Origin: Streptomyces monomycini
GTDB lineage: Bacteria > Actinomycetota > Actinomycetes > Streptomycetales > Streptomycetaceae
Assembly: GCF_022271435.1 (NCBI RefSeq)
Contig: NZ_JAFIQY010000053.1
Span: 1 to 57,667, forward strand
Direction of reading: 5' to 3'
Length of the DNA stretch: 57,667 nucleotides
Both the position numbers and the translations under genes were made by a program. The notes beneath the pieces were generated by a model. The model ran no database searches. It was not told the DNA's origin and saw only the letters and a program-made list of their open reading frames with translations. Positions within the stretch are counted from its first letter, which is position 1. Each line of letters starts with the position of its first letter. Below, piece by piece: positions 1-8,905 of the stretch.

Positions 1-1862
1 GCCCGCCGCTCAGCCAGCACCACCTGGGCCGTGACACTCTGCCGGTACGCCACACGCACCTCCCCCTCCCCCAGCGCCACCACACTCAACGGACCGCCCG
101 GCTCGGGCAGACCCGTCTCCCCCGTGGACTCCGGTATCTGCCCCGCCTCCCTCGACACCCAGTGGTGCACGGCCCGGTCAGTGCCCGGCGCCACCACATG
201 CACCAGCCCCTCGGAATCCACGCACGCGTCCAGCCCGTCGACGACGCCCGGCACCCGGCCCTTCGCTCCCCGGTGGGTGGTGGGCGCGTCCAGCTGTCGC
301 CACAGCGACCAGTCCCCGCCCTGGGCGCCGCTGCGGTACGCGATGCCTCCGCTCCAGTCACGGGCGAAGACGTGCACCGTGCCGTCCTGGCCGACCACTG
401 CCACCGGGAAGCCCGTCTCCAGGGACTTCGCCGGCGCGGCATCCGGAGTGCCCAGTGACTCCCACGCCCCGAAGACCGGCACCCCGTTACGCGCGGTGCC
501 GTTCTGCAACGCGGTCACCAGCTCCCGGCGGTGCGCATGGTTACGGGCCGGCAGCACCGTCCGGGAGGCGAACAACTGCAACGCCCCACCCGGATGGCTC
601 ACCACATGGATCTGCCCCTGGAGGAAGCCGCCGCCGAGCCGGTGCGGACCACTGAAGCTGCCGTTGCCCGGCGCGGTCTCGGCCCAGCACACCGCAGCAC
701 CGTCCAGCACCGCGAACGCCGCCAGCCGCCCGTCCTTCAACGGCCGCAACCAGCTGTTCGACCCAGGAGCCCGCAACCGGGTACTACGCGTCCAGTTACG
801 CGACCACCCCTCGAACGCCGACCCGCCGACCTTACGGTCACCACACCCCGCCCGGTCCCCGCAGTCACGACCGTCCGCCCAGCCGTACACCGACAACAAC
901 TCACCCTTACGCCGGGCAGTCGACAGATCGACATTGTTCGGAAGTGCCCCCAACTCATAACCGAGGTAACTTTCCACGACCGTCGGGCGGCTGTGCTTGC
1001 GCCCCCAGTAGCCCGCCAGTGCCGCTTGCGCGAAGTACGCCGAGCTGGTGTGGTCCTGGTGGTCGTAGTACTGAAAGCCGCGCAGTTTCGGGTCGCCGGT
1101 GGGCGGGGGCTGGTGCGGGGCGTGGACCGCGTTCGGGTCGAGGGTGCGCACCACGGTGGGCCGCACCCGTTCCAAGAGGGCGATCAGCGTCTCGATGACC
1201 TGCTCACGGGTGTAACGGAACGTGCGCTGTACGGGAGTGCCCTCCGGAAGCAGCGTGGGCAGCCCGTCGGTGGCGCCCAGCCACAGGCCGCGCAGGCTCT
1301 GTGCGCGCGGCAGCGAGACGGACCGAGCCTCCACCAGTTCCATGAAGACCAACTGGTTCTGCGGCGCGGCACGCAGCGTCTGCATCTCCACCTGCAAGCC
1401 GGGCAGCAGGGAAATGGCCTCCACATCCCACGGGCTGAGCGGGTCCCCGGTGGCCATCACGGCGTGCGCGGCCCGCAGTCCGTTGATACGGGCTCGCACG
1501 AACGCCGCACGATCGCTCGGCGGCGTCCGGTCCCCGCTCTTGGGTCCGGGATAGTTGCGGCCGTCCGACTCACCGCCGGTCAGGCACACCGTCACCGACC
1601 GGGCGCCACTGCGCACCGACTGCTCCAGCGCCGGATTCATGAAGTACAGCGAATCGTCGGCATGCGCGACGATGTGCAGGAACGCCTGCTCCGCGCCGTG
1701 CGCGGCGGCCTCCCGCTCCCGCGCCGGGTCGGCCACCTGCGACAGCGGCATCCCCGGCCCCGACCAGGCCCACACTCCGGCCCCGGCCGCCACCGCGGCA
1801 GCGCCGCCCCCGGCAGCCTGGAGCAGCCGCCGCCTGGACATACGGGACGGGGGCGTTGACAC
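1..1862 (-). CDS. Tat-exported PIG-L family deacetylase with C-terminal lectin/propeller-like region (partial, C-terminus off window)
   Basis: Minus-strand gene running off the left edge; about 620 residues are visible. I chose the GTG at 1862 because AAGGAG lies 6 nt upstream; an in-frame ATG at 1841 lacks such a site. The N-terminus has a twin-arginine signal (SRRRLL at residues 9-14, then an Ala/Gly-rich stretch). A PIG-L/LmbE deacetylase domain follows: HADD at residues 67-70 replaces the usual HPDDE, and DHQDH at 267-271 matches the second metal motif, so the zinc ligands look intact. From about residue 340 the protein has repeated W/G-rich segments resembling a fucose-lectin or sialidase-like propeller. 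Family knowledge: PIG-L enzymes remove N-acetyl groups from GlcNAc conjugates. An extracellular, glycan-binding deacetylase is inferred; the substrate is unknown. Confidence 0.85.
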   Translation of the reverse strand, partial: MSTPPSRMSRRRLLQAAGGGAAAVAAGAGVWAWSGPGMPLSQVADPAREREAAAHGAEQAFLHIVAHADDSLYFMNPALEQSVRSGARSVTVCLTGGESDGRNYPGPKSGDRTPPSDRAAFVRARINGLRAAHAVMATGDPLSPWDVEAISLLPGLQVEMQTLRAAPQNQLVFMELVEARSVSLPRAQSLRGLWLGATDGLPTLLPEGTPVQRTFRYTREQVIETLIALLERVRPTVVRTLDPNAVHAPHQPPPTGDPKLRGFQYYDHQDHTSSAYFAQAALAGYWGRKHSRPTVVESYLGYELGALPNNVDLSTARRKGELLSVYGWADGRDCGDRAGCGDRKVGGSAFEGWSRNWTRSTRLRAPGSNSWLRPLKDGRLAAFAVLDGAAVCWAETAPGNGSFSGPHRLGGGFLQGQIHVVSHPGGALQLFASRTVLPARNHAHRRELVTALQNGTARNGVPVFGAWESLGTPDAAPAKSLETGFPVAVVGQDGTVHVFARDWSGGIAYRSGAQGGDWSLWRQLDAPTTHRGAKGRVPGVVDGLDACVDSEGLVHVVAPGTDRAVHHWVSREAGQIPESTGETGLPEPGGPLSVVALGEGEVRVAYRQSVTAQVVLAERR

Positions 1863-1977
1863 AACTTGCTCCTTCACGGCACCCAGCAGCACCGAAGACG
1901 TACTAGACCGGCCCATACCGAAATGAGCCACCTGGGTAGAGGGGGTGGCGGCGCGCCGGGTTCCCTGATCCCCGTTC

Positions 1978-2436
1978 TCAGTTCGACGTGCTGGGCACGC
2001 TCTCCCAGCCGCCGTTACGCCTCGGCGCCAGAATGCGGGTGGACACCAGGTAGGTGAACGGGATCGCGATCACCGAGGCGACCAGCGGCGCGATACGGGT
2101 GCCGAGCCCGCACCAGTTGACCAGCACGACCAGACCCGCGCTCTGCACCACGTAGTTGGTGACCTGGGTGAGCGGGAAGAGCAGGAACTTCTTCCAGGTG
2201 GGACGGGTGCGGTAGGTGAAGTAGGTGTTCAGGAAGAACGAGCCCACCATGCTGAACAGGAACGCGATCGTGTAGGCGGCGAAGTACGCCATCCACGGGT
2301 GCAGCACCAGGTAACAGCCGTAGAAGGTGAGGGTGTTGACGCCTCCGACGACGGCGAAGCGCAGCAGCCGGGCCAGTTGGCTGCGGCGCTCCGCGGTCGG
2401 GGAACCGCTGCCCGGTGCGGGTGCGTGAAGGGTCAT
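1978..2436 (-). CDS. GtrA-like membrane protein
   Basis: 152 residues starting MTLHAPAPG. Four hydrophobic segments and the GtrA-type pattern (FAVVGGVNTLTFYG near the first helix, FLLFPLTQVTNYV in the third) identify the GtrA/DPMS3 family, proposed to flip or help flip polyprenyl-phosphate-linked sugars. The ATG overlaps the stop codon of the upstream glycosyltransferase (ATGA), so the two are translationally coupled. It is the last gene of the three-gene yfhO-GT2-gtrA operon. Longer reading frames upstream in this frame are shadows of the glycosyltransferase. Confidence 0.85.
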   Translation of the reverse strand: MTLHAPAPGSGSPTAERRSQLARLLRFAVVGGVNTLTFYGCYLVLHPWMAYFAAYTIAFLFSMVGSFFLNTYFTYRTRPTWKKFLLFPLTQVTNYVVQSAGLVVLVNWCGLGTRIAPLVASVIAIPFTYLVSTRILAPRRNGGWESVPSTSN

Positions 2437-3404
2437 CGGCCGGCCCGGCCGGCGAGTCGGGCCTCGGGGTGGTGGGCGGGCGCCGTCCCGTTGGTCTCCT
2501 TGACCAGGAAGTGCGGGCGCCGCTTGGTCTCGTAGTAGATGCGGCCGATGTACTCGCCGATCAGGCCGAGCATCACCATCTGGAGCCCGCCCAGGCCCAC
2601 GATGATCGCCACCAGCGTCACATAACCCGGCGCGGTGACACCGCCGACGACCGCCGCGCCGATGATCCACAGGGCGTACGCGGCGGCCAGCCCGGCCAGA
2701 CTCAGCCCCGCGTAGATCGCCACCCGCAGCGGACGGCTGTTGAAGGAGATCATGCCGTCGATGCCGTAGTTGACCAGCGAGCCGAAGCGCCACTTGGTCG
2801 CGCCGCCCTCGCGCTGGGCGTTGCGGTAGTCGAAGGTGACGGTGTCGAAGCCTATCCAGGAGAACAGGCCCTTGGAGAAGCGGTTGTACTCGGGCAGCGA
2901 GACCAGCGCGTCCACGGCGGTGCGCGACAGCAGCCGGAAGTCACCGACCCCGTCGGTCAGTTCCACATCGACCCACTTGTTGACCGCGCGGTAGTACAGC
3001 TTGCTGACCATGCTCCGCAGCGGCTTGTCGCCCTCCCGGCTGCGCCTGGCGATGACCTGGTCGTGGCCGAGCTGGTAGAGGTCCAGCATCTTCTCGATGA
3101 GCTCGGGCGGGTGCTGGAGGTCGGCGTCCATCAGGATGACGGCGTCGCCGCCCGCCTCCTTCAGGCCCGCGAGCATCGCGGCCTCCTTGCCGAAGTTACG
3201 GCTGAAGGAGACGTAGCGGGTGGTGCTGCCGTTCTGCTGGGCGAGGGTGCGTATCCGCTGCAGCGTGCCGTCCGCGCTGCCGTCGTCGACGTAGCACAGC
3301 TCGTACTCGACGGCGAGCCGGCCGAGCACCTCGCGGATCTTCTCGTCGAAGCGGCCGATGACTTCCTCTTCGTTGTAACAGGGGACAACGACCGAAAGTT
3401 TCAT
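2433..3404 (-). CDS. GT2 family polyprenyl-phosphate glycosyltransferase
   Basis: 323 residues. The N-terminal GT-A domain begins MKLSVVVPCYNEEEVIG, and DADLQHPPE near residue 95 carries the metal/nucleotide-binding DXD-like element. Two C-terminal membrane helices (about residues 230-295) end in GEYIGRIYYETKRRP, the usual signature of GtrB/ArnC/DPM1-type enzymes that move a sugar from a nucleotide donor to polyprenyl phosphate on the cytoplasmic face. Its start overlaps the stop of the YfhO-like gene (ATGA) and its stop overlaps the gtrA start. Inference: it makes a lipid-linked sugar, GtrA helps present it outside, and the YfhO-like protein uses it. The sugar cannot be read from sequence. 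Confidence 0.9.
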   Translation of the reverse strand: MKLSVVVPCYNEEEVIGRFDEKIREVLGRLAVEYELCYVDDGSADGTLQRIRTLAQQNGSTTRYVSFSRNFGKEAAMLAGLKEAGGDAVILMDADLQHPPELIEKMLDLYQLGHDQVIARRSREGDKPLRSMVSKLYYRAVNKWVDVELTDGVGDFRLLSRTAVDALVSLPEYNRFSKGLFSWIGFDTVTFDYRNAQREGGATKWRFGSLVNYGIDGMISFNSRPLRVAIYAGLSLAGLAAAYALWIIGAAVVGGVTAPGYVTLVAIIVGLGGLQMVMLGLIGEYIGRIYYETKRRPHFLVKETNGTAPAHHPEARLAGRAGR

Positions 3405-6133
3405 GACTCAGCCCTTTCACCGGGGCGGGCCGCGGCAGCGTGCACCGCGTCCGTAGATGTTCTGGAGCCCGGAAGTGGGCTCTGGGGAGAAGAAGATGCG
3501 GATGGCGCCGGGGCGCCGGGGCGTGCCGTGCGCCGCCGTACGCCGCAGGTGACGGCCACGGCGGTCAGCGCCAGCAGGGCGCCGCCGCTCGCTGCCAGGC
3601 CGGGCAGCAGCCCGGGCGTGCGGTACGAGCAGTCCAGCCGCGTGGCGCCCGCTCCGAGCGGTACGGCCATCAGACCGCCGAACGAGTGCGGGGCGCGCCA
3701 GGCACCACCGTCCACCCGGCAGCCCCAGCCGGTGACCGTCGGCACCGCGAGGACGGCCGTGCCCGTGCTGTGCGCGGGCAGCTCGGCGGACAGCCCGTGG
3801 CCGCTCGACGAGAGCCGTACGGGCGCTTTCTTGCGCAGGTCCGCCACGGCGGCGGCGAGCTTCTTCGGGGCCAGGCAGCCGATCGGGTGTTCCGGGATGT
3901 GCTGGGCCTTCGGGCTGCTGAAGGACACCGTCAGCCGCCCGTCGGCGGGAACCGTGCCCAGGCGCTTGATGCTGTTGGCCGTCATCTGCTGCCGGCCGAC
4001 ACCGCGTGTGGTGCCTCCCGGACCGGTGACGTGCCCTGCGTACCAGGGGGCGTACCAGTACGCCGTGCTCCCGGGGGTGCACTGGGCGCTGAAGGAGGTG
4101 ACCACGTTGCGCTTGGGGGCGGCGGGCAGGCGCCAGCCGCCGTCGAGCCGCCGCGGTGCGGGGCCGGCCGTGGGGCGCAGGCTCGGCACCTGGTAGAGGG
4201 AAGCGCCGAGCAGCCGTTCCTGGCGGGCGAAGACCGTGCCGCCGCCGACCCGCGGGTCGTGCCGTACGTCGATGCCTCGCGCGGCGGCCCCGCTCCGGTG
4301 CTGGTCGAAACCGTCCGCCGTCAGTCCCGACCGTACGGTCAGCAGGGGCGCGGCGGCGGACTGTCCTACCCGGACAGGGCCTGCCTGCGGGCCGGTGCGG
4401 AAGCTGCTCACGCCCATGATCGCCCGGCTTACAGGGTCTTGGACGCTGAGTGTGTGACGGCCCTGGATGTACCAGCCGGCGCCCATCTCGCGCAGGGTGC
4501 GCGCGGTCTGCTTCGGCAGGTAGCTGCTGTAGTACGAGCCGCCTTCGCCGCCCAGCAGCAGGGGGTCGTTGTTGGCGAACTCGTGCGGTCCGGGGTCGGT
4601 GCGGGAGTGCGGCCAGTCGTTTCGCTGTCCGAGCTCGCGGTGGGTCTTGAGTGCTTCCGCGCTCAGAGTGATCTTCGGCTTGAACCACTTGAGCTTGTCC
4701 CTGGCCCCCGTCACGGAGAACGCCGCATAGGCCGAGCCGAAGAAGACGGCGCAGGTCAGCGCGGCGGCGACGACGGTATGCAGGGTTCGTCCCGCGCGCT
4801 TTCGGGCCAGCGCCAGCAGCGCCGCGAGCACCACCGCGCCGGAGCCCAGCACCAGGATCCAGGTGGCCGGGCCGACCCCGTGCCGGCCGTGGCACAGCAC
4901 GGCGAGCAGGGCGACCAGTACAGCACCGCCCGCCAGCTCGCGCGGGCGCGGCCGGTGCGCCAGCGCCAGCCACGCGATCATCACCAGCACCGCGCTGAGC
5001 ACGAAGGAGGCGCGGTACGGGCTGCCGTTGGGGACCGCCAGACCGTGCCAGAGCAGCAGCGTCGGCTTCCACACGAAGGAGACCGCGACACCGGCGGCCA
5101 GGACGTACCAGGCGACCCGCGTACGGACCGGAATGGCACGGATGAACGGGAAGGCCGCCACCAGCAGCAGCCCCAGCACTCCGATGAACAGGTGCGGCGC
5201 GTTCACCGCACCCCGCCCGCCGGGCAGCAGCTCCGCCAGGAAGTCCAGCGTCGGCGGCCGCCCCCGGAAGACCGCCTCCGGGGCAGGCTGGGACGCCTTG
5301 CTGGCCTTGAAGCTGACGATGACGGCGGGGGCCGCCAGCAGGATGCCGGTCAGCGCCATGGTGGCCGCGCGGGCCAGGGAGCGCAGCCGGTCCCGTACGG
5401 GCAGGTCCGTGGCGAGCAGCAGGCGTACAACCAGTACCAGCGCCATGGCGAGGGTCGCCATCGCCGCCGTGTAGAAGTTCCCCGCCCACGACACGCCGAC
5501 GAACAGGGTGCCGATCACCCAGCGGCGCCGGTGCAGGCACCAGTCGGCGGCGATGCCGGTCAGCGGCAGCGAGACCAGCCCCCACATCCACATCGGGTCC
5601 GCCGTGCCGTCGCTCACCACCCAGCCGCAGGTCCCGTAGCCCACCGCGAGCAGCGCGCGCAGCCACGGCGAACCGGGGTGCAGGCGCCCGAGGAAGACGG
5701 TCATCAGCGCCGTACCGAGCCCGATGCAGCCCAGCGTGACGAGAAAGACCGGCAGCTCGACCAGGTCGCGGGGAAACAGGCCGACGAGCCAGGAAAACGG
5801 ATTCATCAGATAGGTGAGGAAGTCCGCGAGAAAGGGGACGCCGTAGCCGCTGTTCCAGTTGAAGGCCAAGTCGCCCGTGGCCTTGCCGTGCAGCAGGTCC
5901 CACAGATGAGCGTGGAACGGCACAAACTGATTACCGAGGTCGTTGACGGCACGGGAACGGGAGCCGAACGGATAACTGCCCAGCATCGCCATACCGAGGC
6001 AATAGGACCCCATGGCCAGTAGCGCCGCGAAAGACGGCGCGAGCCGCGACGGGGTGAGCCGCTCCGCAGGCGAGGCCAGTCTTTTGACCGCCACTGCCAC
6101 GGAACCCCGCACTTCTCTGCTCACCTGCGTCAT
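3401..6133 (-). CDS. YfhO-family multi-spanning membrane protein (putative GT-C glycosyltransferase)
   Basis: About 910 residues from the ATG at 6133 (MTQVSREVRG). An in-frame GTG three codons later and a longer upstream frame to 6340 are alternatives; no start has a strong ribosome site, and the upstream extension lacks coding character. There are about a dozen N-terminal membrane helices, a large extracytoplasmic C-terminal region and a final helix near the C-terminus. The start of the helical region (SYPFGSRSRAVNDLGNQFVPF) and the overall layout match YfhO (DUF6541-like) proteins, which in Gram-positives take part in glycosylation of lipoteichoic acid or wall polymers using undecaprenyl-phosphate sugars. 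First gene of the operon with the GT2 and GtrA genes. Confidence 0.85.
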   Translation of the reverse strand: MTQVSREVRGSVAVAVKRLASPAERLTPSRLAPSFAALLAMGSYCLGMAMLGSYPFGSRSRAVNDLGNQFVPFHAHLWDLLHGKATGDLAFNWNSGYGVPFLADFLTYLMNPFSWLVGLFPRDLVELPVFLVTLGCIGLGTALMTVFLGRLHPGSPWLRALLAVGYGTCGWVVSDGTADPMWMWGLVSLPLTGIAADWCLHRRRWVIGTLFVGVSWAGNFYTAAMATLAMALVLVVRLLLATDLPVRDRLRSLARAATMALTGILLAAPAVIVSFKASKASQPAPEAVFRGRPPTLDFLAELLPGGRGAVNAPHLFIGVLGLLLVAAFPFIRAIPVRTRVAWYVLAAGVAVSFVWKPTLLLWHGLAVPNGSPYRASFVLSAVLVMIAWLALAHRPRPRELAGGAVLVALLAVLCHGRHGVGPATWILVLGSGAVVLAALLALARKRAGRTLHTVVAAALTCAVFFGSAYAAFSVTGARDKLKWFKPKITLSAEALKTHRELGQRNDWPHSRTDPGPHEFANNDPLLLGGEGGSYYSSYLPKQTARTLREMGAGWYIQGRHTLSVQDPVSRAIMGVSSFRTGPQAGPVRVGQSAAAPLLTVRSGLTADGFDQHRSGAAARGIDVRHDPRVGGGTVFARQERLLGASLYQVPSLRPTAGPAPRRLDGGWRLPAAPKRNVVTSFSAQCTPGSTAYWYAPWYAGHVTGPGGTTRGVGRQQMTANSIKRLGTVPADGRLTVSFSSPKAQHIPEHPIGCLAPKKLAAAVADLRKKAPVRLSSSGHGLSAELPAHSTGTAVLAVPTVTGWGCRVDGGAWRAPHSFGGLMAVPLGAGATRLDCSYRTPGLLPGLAASGGALLALTAVAVTCGVRRRTARPGAPAPSASSSPQSPLPGSRTSTDAVHAAAARPGERAES

Positions 6134-6554
6134 GCACGTACAGAGGGCCTTGTTTGCGGACAGGTTCCCCAAACCCGGCCAATGTGATGTGAATCTCTTC
6201 GGGGGATGGCGTGGGCATGTAACGCCCGGGGAAGGCGGAAGCACCCCTCGGACACCGAAGCGCTTCCACGGAAATAACTCAGGCCGGAAGGTTGCCCGAC
6301 ACGAGCCGGAACACCGAAAGTGTTGCCGTTTCGTTACCACCCCTCACCTGCGGAGTCGCTTCCCCTGCCGCCGCGCATGCAGGTTTTGCAGTCGCTTGTT
6401 CACGGAGCGCATTCCATGAACCTGCGAGGGTTCATCATTTCGATGTCAGGACGCTTTCGGGCGGGGCGCGGATCCAGCGCATCGGGTATTGCTCCGCACT
6501 CTGCCCTGCCGGGCATCCGACAGGGCCTTTCGGGCAGTCGCGTAACCCCGGCCG
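6134..6554. other. Intergenic region upstream of the yfhO operon
   Basis: 421 bases without a convincing gene; the small frames here lack Streptomyces codon bias. It should hold the promoter of the yfhO-GT2-gtrA operon, but I could not single out hexamers. A short hairpin, GCCCTG at 6503-6508 pairing with CAGGGC at 6521-6526, lies downstream of the decayed ATPase gene and may be a weak leftover terminator. Confidence 0.5.
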
Positions 6555-6986
6555 TCACTCGACACGGCCTCGCCCACGGGCCATGAGCTTGCCGAGTTCC
6601 CACAGGAACAGCAGCGCGAGGGCGGGCACGAGGGCCCACGCGAAATGCTTCATGTCGATGTCGGTGGTCCCCAGCAGGCGGTGAAAGAGGTCCATCTGCG
6701 CGATGACGACGGCCAGGACGACTTCGACGAGGACGGCCCGGTTCATCTGCTTGCTGTCGAAACTGGCGGTCGTCAGCGCGGTGCCGGTCTCGCTGCGGCA
6801 TTCGAGTGCGGCCACGATCAGGCACAGGTCGAAAGCCGTGAACGCGATGGAATTGCCGATCGCGAGACTGCCGAAGAGGGACTGGCCGAGCTGCATCATG
6901 CAGAGCAGGCCGACGCTGATGGCCAGGCCCGCCGATCCGACTGTGGCCATCACCCCGGTCGTGAGCACGGGCGCGCGCGTTCGCCG
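6555..6986 (-). pseudogene. C-terminal remnant of a cation-transporting P-type ATPase
   Basis: The last ~143 codons of this minus-strand frame read like the Cation_ATPase_C region of Ca2+/Mg2+-type P-type ATPases: helices with SIAFTAFDLCLIVAALECRS, ASFDSKQMN, then FAWALVPALALLFLWELGK. The full enzyme is 800-1400 residues, and nothing upstream (6987-7354) encodes the phosphorylation loop DKTGT or other domains; that stretch translates to Arg/Pro-rich noise. Codon choice within the remnant is still mostly GC-ending. I infer a deletion remnant and do not expect function. A free-standing small membrane protein cannot be excluded. Confidence 0.7.
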
Positions 6987-7354
6987 ACCGGGTGCCGCGC
7001 CGCCCGCGACGCAGGTCCTGGACCGTCTTCGCCTGGAGCGCGGTGTGGCTGCGTTCGTGTCCTTCTGGCAGGTCACCGCGGACCGGACGTCCATCCCACA
7101 TCCCCACGTCTTGGCGTCAACCACCGGCGGTCCGCCCGGCGGCCTCCCGCCCCGGGCCCGCCGTCGGCAGCGCCCGGAGCGGGAAGCCGCCTTCCGGACA
7201 CCGCGCAGCCGGCGCTGAAAGGTCGCCTTCTCCTCGTCCCCGGAACACCCCCCGCGCACCCTATTGGCCCCGACTCCCCCATGTGGTGCCATGAGGCGAG
7301 TTCTGCCGGGATGACCCAAGTGATCTAGAAGCGACTCACTGAACGCGAGGATTC
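6987..7354. other. Intergenic region between ATPase remnant and lyase gene
   Basis: 368 bases with no supported gene. The minus-strand frame continues from the ATPase remnant but loses coding character. The right end must contain the promoter of the 7355 gene. A possible -10 (TAGAAG at 7326-7331) is visible but no convincing -35. Confidence 0.4.
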
Positions 7355-8905
7355 ATGGCTATTTCTCGCAGGCACCAGCAGGCACCCGCCACGAACGGGG
7401 ACGGCCTCCCCCACGGACCCGCCGGCCCCGCGCCCGCGCCACCGGTGTTCGAGGGCGACGGCGGCCGCGCGGCGGCGGAGTGCGGGCACGAGCGGGGGCA
7501 CGTACTGGACTCCGCCTTCCACGGGCAGGGGTACGCCACGGCCACCAGCCGCCGTATCTTCTGCGACCGATGTCGGCTGCACCGATGGCTCCGGGTGGAG
7601 GCCGCCCTGGCGGCCAGTCAGGAACGGCTCGGCATGATCGCCCCCGGTACTGCGGCGCGGGTGGCGCGGGCCTGCGAGCCGGGCCGGATCGACCTGGCTG
7701 CCCTGGAGCCCGAGTTCCGCCGTACGGGCCACTCGCTCGTGCCGCTGCTGCGCGGCCTGGCGGCGGCGTGCGAGGCGGGCTCGGGGGAGATGGTGCACCT
7801 GGGGGCGACCACCCAGGACATCCAGGACACCGCGCAGTCCCTGGAGATGCGCGACGTGCTCGACGAGGCGGACCGGGAACTCGCCGCCATGACGACACGG
7901 CTGATCGCGCTGGCCGGGGCACACCGCGACTCCCTGATGGTGGGCCGCACCCACGCCCAGCCCGCGCTGCCGATCACCTTCGGCCTCAAGGTGGCGAGCT
8001 GGCTCGACGAACTGGGGCGGCACGGTGAGCGGCTGGCCCAGCTGCGCGAACGGGCCCTGGTGGCCCAACTGCACGGCGGCGTCGGCACCATGGCCGGGTT
8101 CCAGGGGCGCGGGCAGGAACTGCTCACCGACTTCGCCGCCCGCCTCGGGCTCGGGGAGCCCGTCGTCGGCTGGCACGTGGCCCGGGACCGGGTGGCGGAG
8201 TACGGCACCACGCTGGCCCTGCTGACGGGGACGCTGGCCCGGATCGCCGAGGAGATCCGGGTCCTCTCGCGCGCCGAGGTCGGCGAACTGTCCGAAGGCT
8301 GGGAGTACGGGCGGGTGGGCAGCAGCACCATGCCGCACAAGCGCAATCCCGAACGTTCCGAGCAGGTCGTCCTGCTGGCCCGGCTGGCCCGTTCCGCCGC
8401 CGCGCTCGGCGTCGAGGGCATGGTGCAGGAGCACGAGCGCGACGCGCGGGGCCTGCGGATGGAGTGGGTCACGGTCGCCGACGTCTCGCACTACACGCTG
8501 GCGGCCCTGGCGATCCTGAACGAGGTCCTCGCCGGGCTCCAGGTGCACCGCGAACGGATGGCGGCGAACGCGGCCTCCGTGGCGGAATTCCTGTGCACGG
8601 AGGCCCTGATGCTGGCGCTGGGCGAACGCATCGGCAAGCAGAGCGCGCACGCCCTCGTCTACGCGGTGAGCCAGCGGGCGCAGAGCGACGGCCGCCCGCT
8701 GCGCGCCTGCGTGCGCGAGTGCTCGGACATCACTTCGCAGATCTCCGCCACCACGCTCGACGACCTGCTCGACCCCGCCCGCTACGTGGGCGAGGCCGGC
8801 GCCCTGACCGACCGGGCGCTGGCCCGCGCCCGGCACCGGCCCGCCGCTCCCGGGAAAACCGGCGCGCCGCAGGTGGCCCGTACGGAGGAGGGGGTGCCCT
8901 CATGA
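7355..8905 (+). CDS. Adenylosuccinate lyase / 3-carboxymuconate cycloisomerase (PcaB) superfamily lyase
   Basis: 516 residues, GAGG 6 nt before the ATG. The first ~45 residues are a Pro/Gly/Ala-rich extension not usual for the family. The core shows the superfamily landmarks: GATTQDIQDTA near residue 150, HAQPALPITFG near 195, and the signature loop GSSTMPHKRNPE near 321. The TTQDIQDT form is typical of the PcaB-like branch, which besides muconate cycloisomerases includes lyases that release fumarate from N-succinyl adducts and CreD, a nitrosuccinate lyase. No protocatechuate genes are nearby. The ATGA overlap with a methyltransferase gene and the neighbouring aminotransferase, ligase-like and O-methyltransferase genes point to secondary metabolism. 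A fumarate-releasing or nitrosuccinate-type elimination is inferred. Confidence 0.85.
   Translation: MAISRRHQQAPATNGDGLPHGPAGPAPAPPVFEGDGGRAAAECGHERGHVLDSAFHGQGYATATSRRIFCDRCRLHRWLRVEAALAASQERLGMIAPGTAARVARACEPGRIDLAALEPEFRRTGHSLVPLLRGLAAACEAGSGEMVHLGATTQDIQDTAQSLEMRDVLDEADRELAAMTTRLIALAGAHRDSLMVGRTHAQPALPITFGLKVASWLDELGRHGERLAQLRERALVAQLHGGVGTMAGFQGRGQELLTDFAARLGLGEPVVGWHVARDRVAEYGTTLALLTGTLARIAEEIRVLSRAEVGELSEGWEYGRVGSSTMPHKRNPERSEQVVLLARLARSAAALGVEGMVQEHERDARGLRMEWVTVADVSHYTLAALAILNEVLAGLQVHRERMAANAASVAEFLCTEALMLALGERIGKQSAHALVYAVSQRAQSDGRPLRACVRECSDITSQISATTLDDLLDPARYVGEAGALTDRALARARHRPAAPGKTGAPQVARTEEGVPS

Noticed and set aside
3440..6022. 860-codon plus-strand frame
   Set aside because: Antisense shadow of the YfhO-like gene; Arg/Gly/Gln-rich translation with no domain.
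7355..8905. Protocatechuate pathway (pcaB) assignment for the lyase
   Set aside because: No other pca genes nearby, and the neighbours indicate a biosynthetic cluster.
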